Of a stretch of DNA of 64,000 nt, positions 55,724 through 64,000 are shown piece by piece. Made by a program: the position numbers and the translations under genes. Source of the DNA: Bryoerythrophyllum caledonicum (taxonomy: Eukaryota > Streptophyta > Bryopsida > Pottiales > Pottiaceae). Below the pieces are notes generated by a model that saw only the letters and a program-made list of their open reading frames with translations, did not search any database and was not told where the DNA came from. Numbering within the stretch: the stretch's first letter is position 1; each line of letters opens with the position of its first letter. The stretch is from assembly GCA_963971425.1 (NCBI GenBank), contig OZ020524.1:11225845-11289844 (forward strand), given 5' to 3'.

Positions 55724-57281
55724 ATGGCGACGATCATGATCGAGACGCCCATCGCCTTCGGGCTCACCATGATCGTGTGCCTGGCGCTTTTCTTCTACTG
55801 CTGGCGCATTCGCAAGATCCGCCACCGCTTTACCGCCGTCCAAGTCGCCGCCGTGCCACTCCAACTGCCCACTGTAAGTTATTTACTTCACCTTGCTTCA
55901 CATTGAGATTTAAGCCACTTTTCCTGGAGCTGGCATCCATCCCCCACGAAAGCTGTGCACGTCTCTCGCAATTTGAATTCGACCTGCTAAGTCAGGGTCT
56001 AATTGGACAGTATAAAGATGAAGGGGCAGTAGTTATTGAATTGGTGGCTATGGTGTTGCAGTCAGTGCAAGAGACGGGGATCAAGAGAGAAGTGATCGTC
56101 ACCTTTCCCACCGTGAATGCAAACGAGCTCAAAATGGACCTCAAGGACGGCCTCCAGTAAGTAGTCACTTATCCTCATGGAAATTTAGCTTTGGCAGTAG
56201 TGTCATGCTTGGCGAAATGAGGTTTTTGCCCTGAAACATACGACATGATCATGTCAGGTGAATGGACTATCCTCATCTGGCAATTGCTGCAGGTGCCCCA
56301 TATGTTTGGTAGAATACGCCGAGGCCGAAGTTCTGCGCAAGCTGCCGCTCTGCGGCCACGTCTTCCACATTCGCTGCGTCGACTCGTGGCTGGAAAAGCA
56401 GGTAATCCCTGACCTAAAATGGTGCTAGTAGTTTCTGTGATGTTCGCAAGTTCAGGTTTGGACCTGAACTTTACCGGCATCGATCGCTGCAGGTCACCTG
56501 CCCCGTGTGCCGCATCGTGCTCACCGCAGTCCCGAGAGTGATGTGCAACGGATCGAGGCACAGCAGCAGCAGCAGCATGGCAAATCACCGGCGCGTCATC
56601 CCCGAAACGAGGCCAGTGGTCCCCGCATGGGTGCTCGTGAACCGCCCCATGCCGCTCCCGCCCGCCATCGCCGAGGAGGAGCTGGAACCCAGCAGCAGCT
56701 CCTCCAGCTCGGATGCTGCACGCACCTCCGGCGGCTCCGACGTGGAGCTCCAGCCTCTCCAGGACGAGTCTCCACTTCTAGAGCGCCACGGCGGAAGCGG
56801 ATGGGGCGTAGTTTATCTAGAGAGGAGCCAGATCGGCGGGCTGAGCTTCCGCGCCCAGACGAAGGAGTGCGTCGACCACTCGTCGATCAGCGAGAGATGG
56901 ATGACGGAGTCCTTCCTGTTCGGAATCTCGGACGACTCCCATCGTTCTTGGAGCGAGAGCTCTTGTAAAACGCACGGCCGCCACGCGACGTCGAGTTCCT
57001 GGAGCTCCAGGTCCGTGAACTCCAGGTCGTGGGACTTCAACCAGCCCACCATCCACTCGTGGCAGACGGAATTCGAGAGCTCCGCCGACGAGGTGTTCGA
57101 GTCGAGAGTGCTACCCCATCGGCCTCTCACCATGTCGCCCGAGCGCTGCTCATTCGAGTTTCTGCCTATCATCACTGGCCCTTGCGGTGATTACAGCTCC
57201 AGGCAGGCCAAGTCTCCCACTGTCGCGCCGTGGGTGCCCGGAGCGAGTCGCCACAGCTACAACTACGTCACCCACCTGTGA
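55724..57281 (+). CDS. ATL-type RING-H2 E3 ubiquitin ligase
   Basis: Four exons: 55724-55873, 56062-56156, 56293-56401, 56493-57281; GT-AG introns of about 90-190 bp, giving 380 residues. N-terminal membrane segment (residues about 11-26, [16 protein letters not shown]), then a GLD-like motif ([14 protein letters not shown]). The RING-H2 is at about 83-124: CPIC, 15 residues, [22 protein letters not shown], with the Trp after the sixth zinc ligand typical of ATLs. The RING is split by an intron after LEKQ, unusual because most angiosperm ATLs are intronless. The C-terminal 250 residues are Ser-rich and low-complexity (SSSSSSSD). Presumed role: membrane-bound E3 ligase acting with an E2; substrate unknown. 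It converges on PSAT, with about 600 bp between stop codons. Confidence 0.92.
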
Positions 57282-57888
57282 GGCTGCAGACTCCTCTTGT
57301 CTCCATAGGAATCAGGACGTAAGCTGGCCCTTCTCAGATAGTTTTTGTGAATACTGTAGAACTAGTTTCGTGAGGAAGAGCGTCCGCCAATCTGTAAATT
57401 TTCATCCGGTTGCAGCCATGAAATATGAATTGCCAAAAGTATATTCATTTTCGCTTTTATCATTAGATCCGATCCTTTCTATCGGAAACTAAAACTCGAA
57501 ATCCTCAGATCATGGAAATGTGCATATCTTTTTCATGTTCTTCCTCACGAACATAAAGATTCGTCTGCTGTTTCACTGACTGAATACTTCACCAGGTAAC
57601 AAGCATTACAAACTCACCCCTTTAGAGCGGAGGAAAGGAAGCTCCTAATTCTAAATACATCTCTATGCATCATGCTCTTTCTTCCTGTTGTTTGCTGTAC
57701 CCATGAACCACCTGACAAGATTTGAACTTCGTCGAATTGACGGCTAGAAAAAAAGAGTGGACTCTATTCTTGATAAATGACAGCCCGGCTTGAGAGGAGA
57801 CTGTTCATACACAGAAACTCTTAAAATCTTTCCTGAAATCGTCGATGGTGTTTGTTTACCTCGCAAAAAAAAAGAATGGCTCGTCTTC

Positions 57889-59464
57889 TTATGAAGAGTT
57901 CTTGGCCTGGAAGGACTTCATGAGCGACACAAGCTTCTCCACTCCGGCCCTGGGCATGGCGTTGTAGATGGAGGCGCGCACGCCTCCCACAGAGCGGTGA
58001 CCCTTGAGCTGCACCATTCCCTGCGAGGCAGCCTCCTTGAGGAACGCTGCTTCCAACTCCGGGGTTCCCATCGTGAACGGCACGTTCATCCAGGAGCGCA
58101 CAGACTTCTCCACCGGGCACTTGTAGAAGCCGTTGCTTCCATCAATGGCATCGTACAGGAGCTGCGCCTTCTCGACGTTCCTCTTCTCAACCGCTTCAAG
58201 ACCGCCTTGGGCCAAGAGGTCCTCGAACACCAGGCCGCAGACGTAGATGGTGAAGCAGGGAGGGGTGTTGTAGAGCGAGTTGTTGTCGGCGTGAGTCTTG
58301 AAGTCCAGCATCACCGGGGTCTGTTCCTGCGCCTTTCCGAGAAGGTCCTTGCGGACAATGGCGATTGCCACGCCGGCGGGACCGATGTTCTTCTGCACAC
58401 CGCCGTAGATCACTCCGAACTTGGACACATCGATGGGCTTGGAACAGAAGTTGGACGACACGTCCGCGACCAAGACCGTGTCGCCATCGACTTCGGGGTA
58501 GTCCTTGAACTCCACTCCTTGGATGGTTTCGTTGGCGCAAATGTGCACGTACTTGGCGCCGGGCGTGAGGTTGTACTCCGACGCGGATGGCAACCTCGTG
58601 TACTTCTCAGACTTTCCAGACCAGACGAGGTTCGCCTTGCAGTACTTCTTCGCCTCCTTGAAGGCCTTGTCACTCCACGAGCCTACAAACAATACACCAA
58701 CCACATCAGCCTCGACTACTACTGAGAATCTTTTTTAAAAGCAATCGCCAAGCAGGAAGAGACTTCTTTAGACAAGAAACTACCAAATTCCAAATAAAAT
58801 CCACTACGCACTGAGAATCGTCTAATCCATACAATGCCAAGTCCTGGTCCTAAAGAAAGTAAGAGAATTACGAAAAACCTTCGCGAATGATCACGACAGG
58901 CCATTCGAGATAGGTACATTGAATAAAGCGCCATTCAGAGCAACAAGACGGTGGAGGAGGAGAAGCAGTACCTGTGACAATGTAGTCGCCAACGTCCTCC
59001 GGCCCGCAGAGGTTCAAGGGAATGCACGAGAACAGAGTGGAGGCGCCTCCCTGCATGAACAAGACCTCGTAGTTGTCCGGCACCTTGAGGAGCTCCCGGA
59101 AATCCTTCTCAGCCTTCTGAATAATGGACGTGAATTCCTTCCCGCGGTGCGACATCTCCATGACGCTCATCCCGCTGTCGCGCCAGTTGAAGAGCTCGTC
59201 CTGCGCCTGCTTCACAACCGTAGCAGGCAAGGTGGCCGGGCCCGCCGCGAAGTTAAACACACGCCCGTCCGCTTCCACATCCGCCAGGGAGCTGTCCGCG
59301 CCCTTCTGCTCCGCAATCGACGATGACGCCGCAGCGCACACCAACCGCGGAAACGCCACCGCTCTCGCCGTCGGCTGCACGGACGCCTTCGCGAGCACCC
59401 CCTTGAAGCTCGACCTCAGATCGACCCTCCCGCTCGCGACAACGCCATGCTGCATCGCCTCCAT
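57889..59464 (-). CDS. PSAT: Phosphoserine aminotransferase, plastid type
   Basis: Two exons: 59464-58972 and 58682-57889, with a GT-AG intron of 289 bp, giving 428 residues (Arabidopsis PSAT1 is about 430). The reaction converts 3-phosphohydroxypyruvate and glutamate to phosphoserine and 2-oxoglutarate, the second step of phosphorylated serine synthesis. Residues 1 to about 60 are Ser/Ala/Arg-rich, like a plastid transit peptide. The mature part opens with [12 protein letters not shown]. Seen: [38 protein letters not shown], and the PLP-lysine motif [12 protein letters not shown] with Lys at about 262. C-terminal landmarks are [17 protein letters not shown] and LVSLMKSF. An in-frame ATG at 59608 would extend the N terminus by 48 residues; I prefer 59464 because the transit-like sequence begins there. 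Fully intact. Confidence 0.96.
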
Positions 59465-60430
59465 CGCTAAAACCTTCCCAAAAACCCTAGCTCTCTCGTT
59501 TCTCCACCAAAAAACGCAAGACCGGTGCGCAACGGACCGCAAGAAACCGCTGCTTCCCTCTCGCGCCGCCGTTCCGCGATGCCACAGCACAATCTCGCGC
59601 AAAAGCAATTAACCGCAACTGCAGATGGCGAAGCTGTTTGGCTTTTAGAGGAGCGAGACGACGGTGATTTGGATGAAAAAGGAAGTGAGGTGGATGAAAA
59701 CGTAGAAAGTAGACAGATATTATATTCTGGAAGGGGATCTTTCATCGCGCGGAGAATGGTTCCAGGGTTTCTGTTTTCGTCGTTGGAGTTATCGGGAGAT
59801 CGAATCCTGGCCGTTGACGAGAGTAGTACCCGAAACCCGTTACCTCCGGCATCTAGGGACGCCCTACAGGTTGGGGTTTTGCACGTGGTTTTGGGTGGAG
59901 ATGAGGGGTTTTAGAATGTTGGCCTTTGCTAGAGTGGAATGATTAGGCGTTGATGCTTGGATGATGACCCCAAATAATTCCTTCATATCGCTTCATTGGA
60001 AGAGTTGAGTCATTGATGGAGGAGGGATATTGAGGGAGAGTTATTGGATGGAAGGGTTTGGGGTAAAGTTCATGGGTTGACATGGGCAAGTTGTGGAGGA
60101 TGGGGGCAGTTGGAGCATGGCATGAACCAACTCGTGCTAGTAACCGACAAATTAACCCTTTAACCCCTTAAAACCCAAGTGTATGGAGGTGTACGTTTTG
60201 GATTTTGGGCATGTACCTTTGAGTGGAAAAAATACTCCGATTCTTATGAAAAAATTTAACTACATTGTCCTTGATGAAATCTATACAGGGAACTTTTCAA
60301 ATATGATTTTGGACTTTTGGTTCAAAAGTTATAAGCCTTTGAAGGTCAAAATGGGGAGTCTGGACTATAGGGGTAGCCATATCAACCATTGCAATTTGAG
60401 GAGAAAAATGGGGTAGAATTTTGGGAGAAG
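59465..60430. other. PSAT upstream region and spacer
   Basis: The first 150 bp or so, GC-rich, are the likely PSAT leader and promoter. Frames running opposite to PSAT here have no recognisable domain. A TTAACCC-type end ('ttaaccctttaacccctt') lies at 60153, without a clear partner before the LINE. Confidence 0.45.
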
Positions 60431-63400
60431 AAGGGCAAGGAATGGAGTCGAGACTTCTATGCACGAATTAACATCACCACCCATATTACCAACACCCCCA
60501 ACCATAACCACATCTTATGTGGTGACTTCAATAGAGACATTGCCCTCATACACCACCACAAATGACAGACCTACGTTGGAAACAATTTACGGAAAACCTA
60601 AACTTTAATTATATACCCACAAACACTACATACTCTAGACAAAGAGGATACAACTATAGCGACTGGAGCCTAATTGATGGATTCTACGTCCGTACAACCA
60701 ACCATAATACATTTACTTCCACAACAAATAATAACATTCACCTAAATTCCGATCACTCACCTAGACAACTCCACATTCCAAACAACACACTCATAAACAA
60801 TACACCAACCACCATAAACAATGACCACATACGTATCCTCAACCCCATCCCACAAAACAACATAGAATTATTCAACACAAAATTCTTTGAGAAAAACTCA
60901 TTACGCATTGACTCTCTAATAAACGCATTAGAACTTAATAACCATCTTTTCCAAACGCAAAGGCAAGAAGTCTGTCACACCCTAGACATACTCATCAACA
61001 ACATATCCAAAACAATTGAACAAACCTGCAAAGCCCAATCCATACCACAAATGACAAATCGAACATCACAACAAGGTGGATATTTACCTCGTAAATTATC
61101 TAAAACATGGAAACAACATCTAATCATTTACTACATTATACGGAAAACCATAAGAACTGTAAATAACAATCCCCAATGGCAAAGCCACCCTATCATCAAC
61201 GAACTACAAAACCTTCAACACATACAAATTCCAAATCAACTCCCCATACATCTACCTCATGACACATAGATAAGTAATATAGCACTAATTGCAAAAAATG
61301 CCAACATACAAGTCCGAAAGATTACCACCAAATATGCCGAAGAAAACATTCAAAAAGTCATCTCAAAATACAGACAACTATATGAAACTAACCCCAAGAA
61401 AACAAACAAAAGAATATTCAAAACTATGGAATTCCCACCATTAGACTGCATCACCGACCAATATAACCATATACTAACTAGCCCAGAAGACATCGCAAAC
61501 GAAATATTTAACCAACAAACAAAAAATAACAGACCTGCAGTAGGAACATGCAACTATCAACCGGACCACCCCATAACATGCACATGCGCAGTACGACAAT
61601 ATCCATGGCACGACCTAGATGGATTCACATTAGAAAAAAGAGGAGACCCGGAAACCCCACTACATACATATTTTATTCAAGCTACATATGACACTTGCCT
61701 ACGAAACCTATGAAATAATAAGGCCCCCGGACTGGACCGGATACCGAACTCCATACTAAAAAATATGCCCCCAAGGTTCCACAAACTATTAAACCTCTTC
61801 TTCTCCCACTGCTATAAACAAAAACAAATCCCTGCTTTATGGAAAACAAGTACAACAATTCTACTATACAAGAAAGGAGATCCATCCATGCTACCAAACC
61901 ATAGACCCATTGCATTAGCCAACACCATCTATAAACTATTTACAAGCACATTCACATGGATACTATCATCATATGGCGAAAAACACAAAATACTGCATGA
62001 TAGCCAAGAGGGGTTCCGAACAGAAAGAAGTACCGCTAGACAAATTCAAACAATGATAGCTGCATTAGAAGATGCACGCTTTACAAATCAAGACATATTC
62101 ATCTTGTATATTGACTTTAAAAATGCCTTCGAATCTATTGACCACGCTAGGCTTTTAGCCATAATGACAAACCTTGGATACCCCAAAGACGCAACCGCAC
62201 TAGTGGAAAATATCTACTCTAAATCCTCAACCTACTACATAGGATAACACTTTGGAAAAAACTAAACCCATAGCCATACAAAGGGGAACAATACAAGGAG
62301 ATACTCTAAGCCAATATATTTTCATCATATTCCTAGAACCACTACTTAGATGGCTAGATAGAGGCAACAATGGATACACATTTGGAACATTACAAACTAC
62401 CATTAACTCCACGGCATACGCGGATGACCTTGCGGCCATAACCAACAAAATCAAAGCTATACAAATACAACTCAAAAAAATAGATAAGTACTGCAAATGG
62501 ACAAGAATGGATGTAGGTGTCCCAAAATGTCCCGTCACTGGATGCCCAAACAAATCAAAAACAAATCCCACCACATTCAAAGTCCTAATACAAACCTCTA
62601 ACATTAATTACCGAAACCAACCAATAGCCGTACTACACCAAAACGAACCATACACATATTTAGGAATAAATATTGTCCCCTCCTTAAAATGGAAAATCCA
62701 AATCCATGACACCACCAAAAAACTAATTGAACAATGTAAAGAACTAATAGCTTGTCCGGCCACTATGAAACAAAAAATAAAAATGATTGACACACTTTTG
62801 AGACCGGGCGTGGCATACAACTTCTATGCAGTACCATACTCAATGCCCGCCATAAAAAAATTGGACCAAAAAATAACTGCCACACAAAAAATCGTATGTG
62901 GCATGCCAAAATGTATGTCTAACATAATAACCCAATTACCACACAATCTCTTTGGACTCGAAGCTTTTTCGCTAAAAATGCATACCTCAGATGCATAGGA
63001 GAACAATTACGGAATGCTCTAAATGATTGTGGTAGACTTGGAACAATATATAGGGGCCTAACACACCACATCCTTGCCCAATATGGAGGGGCCAAAAACA
63101 TACCCAGAATAAAAAAGACGAATTGTACAAGATCACCAATAACACATACCTTCTTCTTACTAAAACACGTAGCAAAAGTCCACTTTAAAATTACTCTTTC
63201 CAAATTTCTCATAGAACCAACAACACTAGAAAAAGTTTGGACTCTCAAAACACTAAATCATAGTACACTCAACACACAATTATCCCAAAGATTATTACAA
63301 AAACTCCTATAAAAAATATCTACGAACTAAAACAAATTTCCCTACCTAATGGAACACACATCATGAACAATGAAGAGTTCAAAACCTACCACTTCACCCC

Positions 63401-64000
63401 ATCAAAACTAATTAAAAGTGCCCTCAAAATCGCACAACAACTCTTTTGCCACCCAATACACCCCCCCTTACACACTATTCATACCAATACCCATGTATAC
63501 TCCCATACACTTAAAGACACATTCATCACTATAGACAACGACATCATCCCAAGAATTACCCCCCCACCATCGATACACCCTCCCCAATCCCACCCACACC
63601 ACCCCGCCCCCCAAACCACATCCTCAAAAATCCCACCACATACCCCATTAACAACATCATACACCACGAATACAAGGAAAAAATAGATAATAACCAAATG
63701 GAAAACAACTACACCAGATACCTATGCCAATGGATTCACAAGAACTACACCTACAACAAATGGCTCCCCCAAAAAAACCTCTTCCCAAGACACAACCAAA
63801 ACACCATTACACATAATATCAATAAATTGACACAATATTATTAAATTCAACACAAATTCTACACCGAAATCATCCAAGCTCACCACCCACAAAATCAACC
63901 CCAAGACACAAGGTCCGTCACTCCACCCATAATAATCCCCCTACTAAACATTTGTACAACGGAATGTAACCCCGAAAATGACATTCTTACCTCATCTAAC
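60430..64000 (+). mobile_element. LINE (L1-like): endonuclease and reverse transcriptase, runs off the window
   Basis: Plus strand, A/C-rich. Endonuclease end: HILCGDFN near 60510 and SDHSPRQLHI near 60755, typical of the APE-type domain C terminus. RT at about 61700-62500: APGLDRIPNSIL, KKGDPSMLPNHRPIALANTI, EGFRTERSTARQIQ, FILYIDFKNAFESIDHARL, GTIQGDTLSQYIF and the active site AYADDLAAI near 62420. Frameshifts occur near 62240 and 62960 and there are stops, so it is defective. After 63000 it aligns with 5770-7200, so the RNase H and zinc-finger part would lie beyond the window's end. The 5' end of the endonuclease is not evident, suggesting truncation near 60430. Confidence 0.9.

Noticed and set aside
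57997..58725. 242-codon frame antisense to PSAT exon 2
   Set aside because: Shadow of the PSAT exon; composition explains it and no family resemblance is visible.
59525..59914. 129-codon plus-strand frame divergent from PSAT
   Set aside because: Overlaps the probable PSAT leader, no recognisable domain, no supporting splice or start context.

Overview
The window is nuclear DNA of a land plant. Evidence: genes with short GT-AG introns, and plant families (a xyloglucan endotransglucosylase/hydrolase, an ATL-type RING-H2 ligase, a plastid-type phosphoserine aminotransferase, a GT14/BC10-like glycosyltransferase). A copia element also carries the usual plant initiator-Met primer site. Coding exons are GC-rich and sit in AT-rich, repeat-packed intergenic DNA. 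A seedless plant (bryophyte, lycophyte or fern) is my guess; the species cannot be fixed from the sequence. One 200-base run of N lies inside the copia element.

Layout. 1-3 kb: degraded hAT-like transposase and a TA-flanked MITE. 3.27-4.58 kb: intact XTH with a duplicated 3' end. 5.8-9.0 kb: 5'-truncated LINE. 9.1-18.0 kb (minus): an MBOAT lysophospholipid acyltransferase (LPCAT-type) pseudogene split inside its exons by a full copia element and two MITEs. 18.5-20.7 kb: MITEs and a minisatellite. 21.7-24.2 kb (minus): intact nine-exon BC10-like glycosyltransferase. 25.5-35.8 kb: MITEs, TTAA-ended foldbacks, a tRNA-derived SINE and a protein-kinase pseudogene. 35.9-38.4 kb: a minisatellite, then a RING-finger gene whose 5' flank and 3' end are both built of degenerate tandem copies. 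39-42 kb: further inverted-repeat elements. 42.7-50.1 kb: a LINE fragment split by a SINE, then Ty3/gypsy remains ending in a PHD-finger-like motif. 55.7-59.5 kb: a small gene island with an ATL RING-H2 gene (+) and PSAT (-), converging. 60.4 kb to the end: a longer copy of the same LINE.

The five intact genes do not form a pathway: cell-wall remodelling (XTH), Golgi glycosylation (BC10-like), ubiquitination (two RING proteins) and plastid serine synthesis (PSAT). The most informative material is the transposon record: several elements have readable target-site duplications, and one dead gene works as a fossil insertion target. No bacterial-type system, CRISPR array, rRNA or functional tRNA gene was seen.
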